DNA of 64,000 bases from Pseudomonas citri (GTDB taxonomy: Bacteria; Pseudomonadota; Gammaproteobacteria; Pseudomonadales; Pseudomonadaceae), in the NCBI RefSeq assembly GCF_025336485.1, contig NZ_JAODAB010000006.1, forward strand, positions 1 through 64,000. Direction: 5' to 3'. Below the pieces are notes generated by a model, which was given only the letters and a program-made list of their open reading frames with translations, was not told the origin of the DNA and ran no database searches. Below, piece after piece: positions 1 through 9,125 of this stretch. The position numbers and the translations under genes were made by a program. The stretch's first letter is position 1; each line of letters opens with the position of its first letter.

Positions 1-77
1 GAACTCAGAAGTGAAACGATGCATCGCCGATGGTAGTGTGGGGTTTCCCCATGTGAGAGTAGGTCATCGTCAAGATT
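1..77 (+). rRNA. rrf: 5S ribosomal RNA, 3' part
   Basis: The first bases match the 3' two thirds of a Pseudomonas 5S rRNA as I remember it, including the GAACTCAGAAGTGAAACGAT block and the closing GTCATCGTCAAGATT helix strand. The 5' part lies outside the window, so an rRNA operon ends here. The exact 3' end (about 73-77) is an estimate. A rho-independent terminator follows directly. Confidence 0.93.
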
Positions 78-85
78 GAATTCCG

Positions 86-120
86 AAACCCCTATCTGCT
101 GACGCAGGTAGGGGTTTTGT
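86..120 (+). terminator. rRNA operon terminator
   Basis: A 13-bp stem (87-99 with 104-116, one G-T pair) with a 4-base loop is followed by TTTTG. It begins about 10 bases after the 5S gene and should end the rRNA transcript. Confidence 0.9.
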
Positions 121-257
121 CGTTTTGGGCCGGTAATCGGATCACGCCTCTGATTGCGGCTGGCACCCCGGCAAACCCCGAGGCCGTTGCTATGCTTTGA
201 TAGTCAGGACTCTGTCAAAAGGAGTCCACAAGGTCACTGGTCATGGGGATTCCAATA

Positions 258-893
258 ATGAAAAACCCTTATGCTCCTGGCTTCTGGTGCGCGGTGGCGG
301 CCCTGATACTGCTGTCGGCCACCTACTTCTATGGCGTCATGCTTACGCATCAGATTGACAAGGCATTGCTCTTTCTCGATAGCGCGGCGGCGTTGATCGG
401 CGTGATATCCATTGCAATCGTGGCCTGGGCATCGCTTCAAGGCCAGCGCATCAAAAAAAGACAGCTTGAACAAGGCAAGACCTTGGTGCTGATTTGGGAC
501 ACCAAGGTTGCACTACGTCGGGTTGAGACGGTATTCGACCGTTATTTCTGGGGCAGTTATTGGCAGCCTGGTCGCACGTTTCAGGAAGTGATGGGTGAGC
601 TTACCGGCACCCCCCTGGAAAAGAGCCTGGAAGCGCTGAAGACTCAATGCGCAGCCTTGGACAAGCAAGTCACCCAGGGCGGCTGGCATTGGCTCAGCAA
701 CGCGCGTGAATTGTGTGATGTCGCGAACGCGATGGCTCGTGAACGTTACCAGTTGGATTACTGCGATTCGCACGCCGACTCATCAGGCGCGGCAGTGATC
801 AATCGCGACTTTGAAGTGCTGGTGTACACCTGGTCGGCCCGTCTCAAGACCTTCGACCATCAACTGGACGAGATTGAAGTTCAATATTCGTAG
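258..893 (+). CDS. Hypothetical two-helix membrane protein
   Basis: I do not recognise this 211-residue protein. Two hydrophobic stretches (about residues 8-28 and 38-62) are followed by a basic KKRQ patch and a soluble C-terminal region of about 145 residues rich in Trp, Arg and acidic residues. This suggests an inner-membrane protein with a cytoplasmic tail. An upstream in-frame ATG at 243 exists, but GGGGA at 246-250 sits at proper distance from the ATG at 258, so I start there. It stands alone between the rRNA terminator and the ydgA-like gene. Function is unknown; the coding call rests on length, codon use and the ribosome site. Confidence 0.75.
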   Translation: MKNPYAPGFWCAVAALILLSATYFYGVMLTHQIDKALLFLDSAAALIGVISIAIVAWASLQGQRIKKRQLEQGKTLVLIWDTKVALRRVETVFDRYFWGSYWQPGRTFQEVMGELTGTPLEKSLEALKTQCAALDKQVTQGGWHWLSNARELCDVANAMARERYQLDYCDSHADSSGAAVINRDFEVLVYTWSARLKTFDHQLDEIEVQYS

Positions 894-1048
894 ACCATCT
901 CTCAAGAATACGCTTTTCCCCCTTTAAACATTGGGCCTGCTGGCCTGCCTGATGGTAATCTCCCACCACTTCACGGCGTCGAGCCACACCCTTCGCGGGT
1001 CAGGGAAGACGACAGTTTTTTCAACCATGGATATCGATCGGGTCACTC

Positions 1049-2554
1049 ATGAACAAATCAGCAAGCGTACTCCTGGGAATCGTAGTGGCTATCGGGGCGG
1101 TCAGTGCCGGTGGCGCCTGGTACACGGGTACGAAGCTCGAAGGCGTGCTGAACACGGCTATCGCCGAAAATAACAAGCAACTGCAGCTGGCGTTCACCGG
1201 CTCCAATGGTACGGCTTCGGTGGAGCTGGTTTCCCTGGACCGTGGGATGTTCAGCAGTACTGCCCACTACCGCTTCAAGGGCGAGGGTGAGATGTTCGGT
1301 GGCGAACCGGTCGAACTGCTGATCGTCGACAACATCGAACACGGTCCACTGCCGTTCTCTCGCCTGATGTCGTTCAAATGGCTGCCGGTCATGGCGACCA
1401 GTCATTCCGAATTGGAAAAGACCCCGCTGACCGAGAAATGGTTCGCCGCCGCCAAGGATAAATCGCCGCTCAAAGGCGTGATCAACCTGGGCTATGACCA
1501 GTCCACCAACGGCACCTTCGAACTGTTGCCACTGGACGTCAAGTTGGACGAACAGTCTCAGCTCACCTTCTCGGGGCTGAAAATCGACCTGGCCGCCAGC
1601 GCCCAGGCGCAGAAAATCAAGGCAGATGGCTACATGGACAGCTTCAAGCTGACCACCGTCTCCGAAGACCAGACACCGGTGCTTGTCGAGTTGAACGGCC
1701 TGACCCTTGCCAGCAACCTGAGCAAGAGCACGTACGGCTATTACATGGGTGATAACAGCCTGCTATTGAGCAACACCAAGGCCAGCTTCGGTGAGCCGAA
1801 GTCGGTGCTGCACCTGAAGAATTTCGAGATGAAGAACAGCAGTGCCGAGAACGGTACGAGCGCTTCGGGACGTGCCGATTACAAGATCGGTGAGTTGTCC
1901 TTCAACGACAAGACCATCGGTGCGGCACAGATGGCGGTCAGCGTGAAGAACCTGGACATTCCGGCCACGATGTCCTTGGTACAGCTCTACCAGACCAAGC
2001 TGCAACCTTACGAAAAAGCATCTGCCGAGGCTGCTGAAGCAGGCGAGCCGGCACCGGAGTTGAACCTGACCGAAGCTGAGGAAGCCCAGGTCAAGGCGGA
2101 CCTGGAAAAAATCCTGGCTGCTGCCCCGCAAGTGGCGTTGGAGAACCTGTCGTTCAATACCGCCAACGGTGAAACCCGCGCGGCGCTGGTGATGGACCTG
2201 GCCAAACCGCAATCGATGGACCTGCCACCTGACGAGTTGGGCCGTCAGTTGCTGGCCCTGCTGGATTTCAAGGTGAAGGTTTCCAAGCCGATGCTGGTGG
2301 ATCTGATGACCCTGCAGGCGCAAATGGAAGGGCAGACTGATGCTCAAATGATCGCCGAACAAGCCACCGCTGCCAGCGACATGTTCAGCAGCATGGCGGT
2401 GGGTTCTGAACTGGCGGTGCTGCAAGGCAACGACATCGTGACCAATTTGCACTACGCCAACAATCAGATCGACTTCAACGGCCAGAAAATGACAGTCGAA
2501 GAGTTCTCGACGTTTGTAATGAACAAGATTAGCGGTGGCGTCGCCATTCAATAA
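1049..2554 (+). CDS. YdgA family protein (DUF945)
   Basis: A 501-residue protein with an N-terminal signal anchor (about residues 5-27, ending AGGAWYTGTKLE) and a long, soluble, beta-rich envelope region. The start, the FTGSNGTASVELVSLDRGMFSSTAHY segment (in pieces: GMFSSTAHYRF) and the length fit the DUF945/YdgA family found in many gammaproteobacteria, whose molecular role is not settled. The middle has an acidic, Ala/Glu-rich linker (about residues 320-350). It is monocistronic: a strong terminator follows within 25 bases of the stop. Family assignment is from recognition, not a search. Confidence 0.85.
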   Translation: MNKSASVLLGIVVAIGAVSAGGAWYTGTKLEGVLNTAIAENNKQLQLAFTGSNGTASVELVSLDRGMFSSTAHYRFKGEGEMFGGEPVELLIVDNIEHGPLPFSRLMSFKWLPVMATSHSELEKTPLTEKWFAAAKDKSPLKGVINLGYDQSTNGTFELLPLDVKLDEQSQLTFSGLKIDLAASAQAQKIKADGYMDSFKLTTVSEDQTPVLVELNGLTLASNLSKSTYGYYMGDNSLLLSNTKASFGEPKSVLHLKNFEMKNSSAENGTSASGRADYKIGELSFNDKTIGAAQMAVSVKNLDIPATMSLVQLYQTKLQPYEKASAEAAEAGEPAPELNLTEAEEAQVKADLEKILAAAPQVALENLSFNTANGETRAALVMDLAKPQSMDLPPDELGRQLLALLDFKVKVSKPMLVDLMTLQAQMEGQTDAQMIAEQATAASDMFSSMAVGSELAVLQGNDIVTNLHYANNQIDFNGQKMTVEEFSTFVMNKISGGVAIQ

Positions 2555-2576
2555 TCCGTTCGAGCAATACCCAAGA

Positions 2577-2613
2577 AACCGGCCCGTGCATGACGCACGG
2601 ACCGGTTTTTTTT
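2577..2613 (+). terminator. Terminator after ydgA-like gene
   Basis: The stem is AACCGG + CCGTGC paired with GCACGG + CCGGTT (2577-2589 with 2595-2607), with a C-A mismatch and a 5-base loop. The T run at 2606-2613 makes a classic rho-independent terminator. Confidence 0.92.
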
Positions 2614-2717
2614 GCCCGTCGAAAAGCCAGCAGCGAAATCTGTATCGATTCTGAAGAATTGTGGCGTTCTGGAAGATGACTATCCAGGGGATGCAAAACT
2701 AGACCCATTAGAGCTTG

Positions 2718-2738
2718 GCCGGATTCTTTTGATCCGGC
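2718..2738 (+). other. Stem-loop in pgaA leader region
   Basis: GCCGGAT (2718-2724) pairs with ATCCGGC (2732-2738) around a T-rich 7-base loop, 60 bases before the pgaA start. There is no following T run, so it is not an obvious terminator. It may be an mRNA leader structure; its role is unknown. Confidence 0.45.
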
Positions 2739-2798
2739 TTCCTGTTTGATGGGCAAGGGGGCACTGCGACCCGGCTGGCCATGTAAGGATGCTGACGA

Positions 2799-5279
2799 AT
2801 GCCGCGTACTGTGGGTCCTCTTATTCAAAGTGGCTTGCGCCCGTTGTTTCGCATCGTGCTGTGCGGTCAATTGTGTTGGCCTGCGTTGGCTGGCGCCCAG
2901 ACCGCCTATGACCAAATGGTGCTGGATGCACGGGCCGGCCACTACACGTCTGCGTTGAACACGTTGCGCCAGGTGCCGGTCGGGCAGGCAAGCACCGCAC
3001 AAATCAGTGACCACTTGCAGATCGCCAGTTGGGCGGGCCTCGACGCCGAGGTGATAGAGGTTTACGAAACCCAAGGCCGCTTTCGTGATTTACCGGTACC
3101 AGCCGTGTCGGCAGCGGCGCGTGCCTATCGCAACCTCAAGCGCTGGGATCCGGCAATTGCACTGTATCGCCAAGCCATACGGGCGGACGCTCAGAACCTT
3201 GATCTGCAACTCGGTCTCGCGCTGACCCAGGCGGATGCCGGACTACCCGACGAAGCCGTCAGCCGCGCCAAGGCGCTCGTTGCCGCCAAGCCTGAAGACC
3301 CGATGGCCAGACTAGCCCTGGGCTACGCCCTCACGCGCGCTAATGAGCCCTACGAGGCGCTGTTTGAATATGATCAGGCGTTTTTCCGCGCGGGCAACCA
3401 ACCTGAAGTCGCACGGCAATACATCATTGCCCTGCAACATGCCCGACTGCCAGAACCGGCCTTGCGCCTGGCCCGTCTCAAGCCGGGGCTAGTCGACCGG
3501 GGCGTACAGCGCCGTCTGGAAGGCGACGTGGCGGCCGAGCGGGTGCGCCTGTCAGACATGGCGAGCCGCAGCGAGCAGGAGCGCTTCGTCATCGCCGATC
3601 GCGCCCTGGCCGACTACGACAAGTTGCTCGCCACGTGGACCCCCGTGGCGGAGGCCCATGACGATGTGCTGCGCTGGCGCATCGATCGCATGGGCGCCCT
3701 CAATGCCCGTGCCCGTCGCGCGGAGGTCATTGCGCAATACCAGACGCTGATTGCCGAAGGCGTGAGCATCCCGACCTACGCGCTGCGCTGGGTGGCCTCT
3801 TCCTACCTGGAGCAGCGAGAGCCGGAGATCGCCGTCGATTTGTACCGTCGCGTCCTGGCCGCGCCTGATGCAGATCCTGCCGAGCGCTTCGAGGACAGCA
3901 CGGCGCTCTACTACGCATTGTTGGAAAGTGAGCGGTCTGAAGAGGCCCGCATGCTGGCCGAAGACATGGCGAAATCCCAGCGCCCGCGCATCGAGCTCAA
4001 GGGCCTGCCGATCGGCAACCCCAACGACGAATGGATGGATGCCCAGCAACTCGCCGCCCAGGCCGGCACTTATGGCGCCGACCTGCCGTCTGCCGAGGCG
4101 CGCCTGGATAGCTTGGTCTATCAGGGCCCAGGCAACACCGGCATACGCCTGGCCCAGGCCGATCTGTACCAGGCCCGGGATTGGCCGCGGTGTTCGGAAA
4201 ACCTGCTAAAGGAAGTCGAGACCACACTGGCGCGCAACCGTGACCTGGAAATTGCCCAGGCCCGCGCCGCGATGGACTTGCAGGAATGGCGGCAGATGGA
4301 TGCCCTGACCGACGACGTGGTCGCCCGCTATCCGGAAAACGCCCACGTCAAACGTCTGCAACGCCAACGCGACGTGCACGACATGGCCGAACTGCGCGTC
4401 GAAGCCTACACCGGCAAGAGTTTCGGCGGTGGTAACGGGGACGCTGGTGCGGTCACCGGCAGTCGGGATTTCGGTATTGAAACGCTGCTCTACAGCCCGC
4501 CCATCGACGAAGACTGGCGGCTGTTCGGTGGTGCTGGCTACGCCACCGGTGATTTCGAAGAAGGTACCGGCCATCACCGTTGGCAGCGCCTGGGTGTGGA
4601 GCGTCGTACCCGGGACATGACACTGGAGGCCGAGGTCTCCAATCACGCCTATGGCTCCGGCGATAAACAAGGCGCCCGCCTGGCCGTGGCCCGCGATATC
4701 GATGACCACTGGCAGTACGGCGCCAGCCTGGATTACCTCTCGGCCAACACCCCGCTGCGGGCCCTCAACAGCGGAGTCCGTGCCAATGGCGGCAGCGGTT
4801 TTGTCCGCTGGCGCGCCAATGAAAGTCGCGAGTGGCGACTGGCTGTCAGCCCGTCCCATTTCAGCGACGGCAATAACCGCCTCGAGACCCAGCTGACCGG
4901 TCGCGAAGGGATCTACAGCACGCCGAAGCTGCAAATGGAGCTGGGTCTGGATGTGGCGGCCAGTCGTAACAGCGGCTCTGACGAAGTGCCGTACTTCAAC
5001 CCCAAGTCGGACTTCAGTGTCATGCCGACTGTGAACGCCAACCACGTGTTGTACCGCCGCTACGAAACCACTTGGAGCCAGCAGTTCCAGGTCGGGGCCG
5101 GCAGTTACAGCCAGCGCGACTACAGCACCGCCGCCATGGGACTGCTCGGCTATGGCCAGCGGTTCATCTGGAACGATGTGTTCGAGGCCGGCGCCATGTT
5201 GAGCTGGTTGAACCGCCCTTACGACGGCGATCGCGAAAGCGACCTGCGCCTGCTAGTCGACCTCACCTACCGCTTCTAG
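2799..5279 (+). CDS. pgaA: PNAG export porin PgaA
   Basis: PgaA carries poly-beta-1,6-N-acetylglucosamine across the outer membrane. This 826-residue protein matches the family size. It has a signal peptide ending near ALAGAQ (residues 29-34), then TPR-like helical repeats through about residue 520, then a Gly/aromatic-rich beta-barrel half ending in DLTYRF, the usual C-terminal Phe of outer-membrane proteins. AAGGA lies 8 bases before the ATG. It is first of four genes in the order pgaA-B-C-D; pgaB begins 12 bases later. In the family the TPR part recruits deacetylated polymer and PgaB. The identification is strong because all four operon members follow. Confidence 0.95.
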   Translation: MPRTVGPLIQSGLRPLFRIVLCGQLCWPALAGAQTAYDQMVLDARAGHYTSALNTLRQVPVGQASTAQISDHLQIASWAGLDAEVIEVYETQGRFRDLPVPAVSAAARAYRNLKRWDPAIALYRQAIRADAQNLDLQLGLALTQADAGLPDEAVSRAKALVAAKPEDPMARLALGYALTRANEPYEALFEYDQAFFRAGNQPEVARQYIIALQHARLPEPALRLARLKPGLVDRGVQRRLEGDVAAERVRLSDMASRSEQERFVIADRALADYDKLLATWTPVAEAHDDVLRWRIDRMGALNARARRAEVIAQYQTLIAEGVSIPTYALRWVASSYLEQREPEIAVDLYRRVLAAPDADPAERFEDSTALYYALLESERSEEARMLAEDMAKSQRPRIELKGLPIGNPNDEWMDAQQLAAQAGTYGADLPSAEARLDSLVYQGPGNTGIRLAQADLYQARDWPRCSENLLKEVETTLARNRDLEIAQARAAMDLQEWRQMDALTDDVVARYPENAHVKRLQRQRDVHDMAELRVEAYTGKSFGGGNGDAGAVTGSRDFGIETLLYSPPIDEDWRLFGGAGYATGDFEEGTGHHRWQRLGVERRTRDMTLEAEVSNHAYGSGDKQGARLAVARDIDDHWQYGASLDYLSANTPLRALNSGVRANGGSGFVRWRANESREWRLAVSPSHFSDGNNRLETQLTGREGIYSTPKLQMELGLDVAASRNSGSDEVPYFNPKSDFSVMPTVNANHVLYRRYETTWSQQFQVGAGSYSQRDYSTAAMGLLGYGQRFIWNDVFEAGAMLSWLNRPYDGDRESDLRLLVDLTYRF

Positions 5280-5291
5280 AAGAGTCTGAAG

Positions 5292-7289
5292 ATGCCTGTC
5301 ATTTCGCGATTCATCCTTCTGCTGGGCGTCTTGCTGATCAGCGCTTGTGCCCAGCAGGCCCCGGCGTTCACGCCACCCTCGCAGCGCCAGCTGGCGGCCA
5401 ATGACGCCCCGTGGCCAAAGAACCATGTGCTGGGCATCGCCTACCACGATGTCAACGACCGAGACCCCGACCAGGCGCTGGTAGCCGTGCGTACCGAACG
5501 ACTGATCGAGCAACTGGCGTGGCTGCGGGAAAACCATTACCAGCCCGTCACGGTGGATCAGATCATCAGCGCCCGCAAGGGCGGCCCGGAACTGCCGCCG
5601 CGTGCGGTGCTGCTGAGTTTCGACGACGGCTATTCGAGCTTCTATACCCGCGTCATGCCTATCCTGCGGGCCTATAACTGGCCGGCGATCCTCGCCCCGG
5701 TTGGCAGTTGGGTCGACACACCGCAGAACCAGACAGTGGACTTCGCCGGGGTGCCACGCCAGCGTTCCGAGTTCCTGACCTGGGAGCAGATCCGAGAGGT
5801 TTCCAAATCGGGCCTGGTGGAAATCGCCGCCCACACCGACGCCAATCACAAGGGCATACTCGCCAACCCGCAAGGCAACCAACAACCGGCGGCGACGACC
5901 CGACGCTACGACCCTGCCACCGGCGGCTATGAAACCGAAGCCGATTTCCAGGCGCGCCTGCGCAAGGACGTCGCGGTCATTTCCGAGAAGATTCGCAAGG
6001 TCGCGGGCTACAACCCGCGCATCTGGGTCTGGCCATACGGGGAAGCCGACGGCACCGCGTTGCAGGTGATCGGAAGCGAGGGCTACCAAATGGCCCTGAC
6101 CCTGGAGGACGGCCTCGACAGCCTCGATAACCTGATGGACGGCCCACGGTTCCTGGTGGCGTCCGATCCGGACGGGGCTCATTTTGCCGAAAGCATGGTG
6201 TCGGTGCAGACGATCGAGCCGATGCGCGTGGTGCATGTCGACCTGGACTATGTCTACGACCCGGATCCGGCGCAGCAGGAGGCCAATGTCGGCAAGCTGG
6301 TCCAGCGCATTTCTGACCTGGGCGCCAACACCGTGTTCCTGCAAGCGTTCGCCGATCCGAAAGGCGACGGCCTGGTGCATTCGCTGTACTTCGCCAACCG
6401 TCACTTGCCGGTACGGGCCGACCTGTTCGACCGGGTTGCCTGGCAATTGCGCACCCGCGCCAACGCCAAGGTCTATGCCTGGATGCCGGTGCTCAGTTTC
6501 GCCCTCGACGCGAAGCTGTCGCGGGTCCAGCGCTGGGATCCGCAAACCGGCAAGACCGGCGTAGCCCCGGACCAGTACGTGCGCTTGTCGCCGTTCGACC
6601 CGAACGTGCGCAAGGTCATCGGTGAGATCTACGAAGACATGGCGCGGATGAGCTCGGTGGACGGTGTGCTCTACCATGATGACGCGGTGTTCTCGGATTT
6701 CGAGGATGCCGGCCCCGCCGCCCTGAAGGTCTATGCCGCCAACGGCTTGCCGACGTCCATCGCCGCCCTGCGCGACGATCCGGCAGCGATGCAGCGCTGG
6801 ACCCGCTTCAAGAGCCGTTACCTGATCGACTTCACCGCTGAGCTGACCGCCAAGGTCCGGGCGATCCGCGGCCCGCAGGTGCGCACGGCGCGCAATATCT
6901 TTGCCGAACCGATGCTCAATCCTGAAAGCGAAACCTGGTTCGCCCAGAACCTCGACGATTTCCTCGGCGCCTATGACTGGACCGCCCCGATGGCCATGCC
7001 GTTGATGGAAAAACAGACCCTCGCGCAATCCGGGCCGTGGCTGGAACGCCTGGTCCAGACCGTCAAGTCCCGGCCCGGCGCCCTCAAACGCATGGTGTTC
7101 GAACTACAGGCCCGTGACTGGGACAGCCGACCGGCGACCGACATCGACGGCGAATGGCTGGCCGACTGGATGGGGCGCCTCAAGCGCCAGGGCGTGACCA
7201 GTTTCGGCTACTACCCCGACAACTTCATCGAAGACCAGCCCCCCGTGAAAAACGTGCGGCCGGCGCTCTCCAACAAGTGGAATCCTTGA
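5292..7289 (+). CDS. pgaB: PNAG N-deacetylase PgaB
   Basis: PgaB partly de-N-acetylates poly-beta-1,6-GlcNAc in the periplasm, which is needed for export through PgaA. The 665-residue product is a lipoprotein: the lipobox LISAC gives lipidated Cys19. The NodB-type deacetylase domain (about 45-275) shows LSFDDGY with Asp111-Asp112 and the metal ligands His181 and His186 (HTDANH), the same five-residue spacing as in E. coli PgaB. The C-terminal half (about 310-650) is the glycoside-hydrolase-like domain, with an HDD motif around residue 460. The stop is one base before the pgaC ATG, so translation is probably coupled. Confidence 0.96.
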   Translation: MPVISRFILLLGVLLISACAQQAPAFTPPSQRQLAANDAPWPKNHVLGIAYHDVNDRDPDQALVAVRTERLIEQLAWLRENHYQPVTVDQIISARKGGPELPPRAVLLSFDDGYSSFYTRVMPILRAYNWPAILAPVGSWVDTPQNQTVDFAGVPRQRSEFLTWEQIREVSKSGLVEIAAHTDANHKGILANPQGNQQPAATTRRYDPATGGYETEADFQARLRKDVAVISEKIRKVAGYNPRIWVWPYGEADGTALQVIGSEGYQMALTLEDGLDSLDNLMDGPRFLVASDPDGAHFAESMVSVQTIEPMRVVHVDLDYVYDPDPAQQEANVGKLVQRISDLGANTVFLQAFADPKGDGLVHSLYFANRHLPVRADLFDRVAWQLRTRANAKVYAWMPVLSFALDAKLSRVQRWDPQTGKTGVAPDQYVRLSPFDPNVRKVIGEIYEDMARMSSVDGVLYHDDAVFSDFEDAGPAALKVYAANGLPTSIAALRDDPAAMQRWTRFKSRYLIDFTAELTAKVRAIRGPQVRTARNIFAEPMLNPESETWFAQNLDDFLGAYDWTAPMAMPLMEKQTLAQSGPWLERLVQTVKSRPGALKRMVFELQARDWDSRPATDIDGEWLADWMGRLKRQGVTSFGYYPDNFIEDQPPVKNVRPALSNKWNP

Positions 7290-7290
7290 C

Positions 7291-8646
7291 ATGTTTGACA
7301 GACTGCTCGCACTGCTGGTGCTGGCGATCGTCCTGGGGGTGCCCCTGGGCCTGATCTTCCTGGCCACCGGGCAATTCCTGATGGACTTCGTGTTCTTCTA
7401 CCCGTTGTTCATGTCCGGGCTGTGGATCGCCGGCGGCCTGTATTTCTGGCTGCATTGGGAGCGTCACTGGCCCTGGAAGGAGGACACGCTGCCACCGCCC
7501 CTGGCTGGCGAACCGCTGATCAGCATCCTGATCCCGTGCTTCAACGAAGGCGATAACGTCGCCGATACCATTCACGCGGCGCTGGGCCAGCATTACCCGA
7601 ACATCGAAGTCATCGCCATCAACGACGGTTCGAAAGACAACACCGCCCAGATGCTTGACCAACTGGCGACGCAAGACCCGCGCTTGCGGGTGCTGCACCT
7701 GGCGGAAAACCAGGGCAAGGCCGTGGCGCTGCGCATGGGGGCCATCGCGGCGCGCAGTGAGTACCTGGTGTGCATCGACGGCGACGCCTTGCTGGCGCCC
7801 AACACTTGCGCCTATCTGGTGGCGCCGATGCTGGACAACGCCCGCCTCGGCGCGGTGACCGGCAACCCGCGCATCCGTACCCGTTCGACCCTGGTGGGCC
7901 GGGTCCAGGTCGGTGAGTTCTCTTCGATCATCGGCCTGATCAAGCGCACCCAGCGGGTCTTCGGGCGAATCTTCACGGTCTCCGGCGTGATCGTCGCGTT
8001 CCGTCGCACCGCCCTGCACCGGGTCGGCTACTGGAGCCCGGACATGATCACCGAAGACATCGACATCAGTTGGAAACTGCAGCTCGATCACTGGAGCATC
8101 TTCTACGAGCCGCGCGCGCTGTGCTGGATTCTCATGCCCGAAACCCTGCGCGGCCTCTGGCGGCAACGGCTGCGCTGGGCCCAGGGTGGTGCCGAGGTGT
8201 TGTTCAAGAACATCCGTGGCATCTGGCAATACCGCCACCGCTACCTGTGGCCGCTGCTGTTCGAATACTGCCTGTCCACCGGTTGGGCGTTCACCTTCCT
8301 GCTGTCGGTGATTTTCTGGGGCGCGGGAAAATTCGTCGAGATGCCGGCGGCCATTGCCGTGGACCACCTGATGCCGCCGGCCTTTACCGGGTTGTTGCTG
8401 GCGGTGGTGTGCCTGTTGCAGTTCGCGGTGAGTATCCTGATCGACCGCCGCTACGAAAAAGGCCTGTGGCACATCATGTTCTGGGTGGTCTGGTATCCGT
8501 TGGTGTTCTGGTTGATCAGCCTGTTCACCACCCTGGTGAGCTTTCCAAAAGTGCTGTTCGGGCGGCATCAGCAGCGTGCGCGCTGGATCAGCCCGGATCG
8601 CGGTATCAAGCCGTTCGATGATCAGGAAGAGGAAGTGATCCGATGA
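7291..8646 (+). CDS. pgaC: PNAG synthase glycosyltransferase PgaC
   Basis: PgaC is the inner-membrane family-2 glycosyltransferase that polymerises UDP-GlcNAc into beta-1,6-GlcNAc. The 451-residue protein has N-terminal membrane helices (about 5-55), the GT-A domain with Asp163-Gly-Asp165, the TED motif (254-256), the processive-synthase motif QRLRW (292-296), and C-terminal helices (about 325-425). All catalytic signatures are intact. It begins one base after pgaB and its last codons overlap the pgaD ATG. Synthesis in this family is stimulated by c-di-GMP through the PgaC-PgaD complex; that is family knowledge and is not visible here. Confidence 0.96.
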   Translation: MFDRLLALLVLAIVLGVPLGLIFLATGQFLMDFVFFYPLFMSGLWIAGGLYFWLHWERHWPWKEDTLPPPLAGEPLISILIPCFNEGDNVADTIHAALGQHYPNIEVIAINDGSKDNTAQMLDQLATQDPRLRVLHLAENQGKAVALRMGAIAARSEYLVCIDGDALLAPNTCAYLVAPMLDNARLGAVTGNPRIRTRSTLVGRVQVGEFSSIIGLIKRTQRVFGRIFTVSGVIVAFRRTALHRVGYWSPDMITEDIDISWKLQLDHWSIFYEPRALCWILMPETLRGLWRQRLRWAQGGAEVLFKNIRGIWQYRHRYLWPLLFEYCLSTGWAFTFLLSVIFWGAGKFVEMPAAIAVDHLMPPAFTGLLLAVVCLLQFAVSILIDRRYEKGLWHIMFWVVWYPLVFWLISLFTTLVSFPKVLFGRHQQRARWISPDRGIKPFDDQEEEVIR

Positions 8647-9125
8647 AAATTATCAGGACCCGGCAACGGCCTTTTCTGGTGGTCATCGATGCGTTCTTCA
8701 CCGTACTGGCCTGGGTAGGCCTGCTCTATCTGCTGGTCAATGGCCTGTGGCCGTTGTTTGCTAGCCAGGCCGGCCCGCGCTTGGGCGGGTCGTTGTTCGA
8801 CACCCTGGGGACGTTGCAGATCTACGGTTGGATCGCCTTGGTCAACGCGGTGCTGTTGATCAGTTGGGCGCGTTATCAGCAACGCAAGAGCCGCAGCTTC
8901 GCCCAACGTCGACTGCCGGCACCGGTGGTGGATGACCAGGGCTTGAGCGCCAGTTTCAAGTTGACCGACGAGCGCCTCGGCACCTTGCGCCAGCCAGGCT
9001 CGAAGATCATCCACAACAATCAGGACGGCGACATCAGCCACGTCGTGCCGCACTTCCATTGGCTCAGCCCCGACTTGCAACCGCCGCCCCTCGCGCCACG
9101 GGAGCGACCGCAGGTTATCCACTGA
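8643..9125 (+). CDS. pgaD: PNAG biosynthesis protein PgaD
   Basis: PgaD is a small inner-membrane partner of PgaC that helps bind c-di-GMP and activates polymer synthesis. This 160-residue product has two hydrophobic segments (about residues 12-37 and 58-80) and an Arg/Gln-rich cytoplasmic tail. Its ATG overlaps the pgaC stop (ATGA), which is typical of tight coupling. PgaD proteins vary in sequence, so the call leans on position, topology and size. Its 3' end overlaps the convergent oxidoreductase gene by 11 bases. Confidence 0.9.
   Translation: MKIIRTRQRPFLVVIDAFFTVLAWVGLLYLLVNGLWPLFASQAGPRLGGSLFDTLGTLQIYGWIALVNAVLLISWARYQQRKSRSFAQRRLPAPVVDDQGLSASFKLTDERLGTLRQPGSKIIHNNQDGDISHVVPHFHWLSPDLQPPPLAPRERPQVIH

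Noticed and set aside
1..257. A tRNA or second rRNA gene after 5S
   Set aside because: Only the 5S end and a terminator are visible; no cloverleaf or CCA end was found.
5253..7028. A 591-codon open frame on the minus strand, opposite pgaB
   Set aside because: It is the antisense shadow of pgaB; no ribosome site or recognisable domain.
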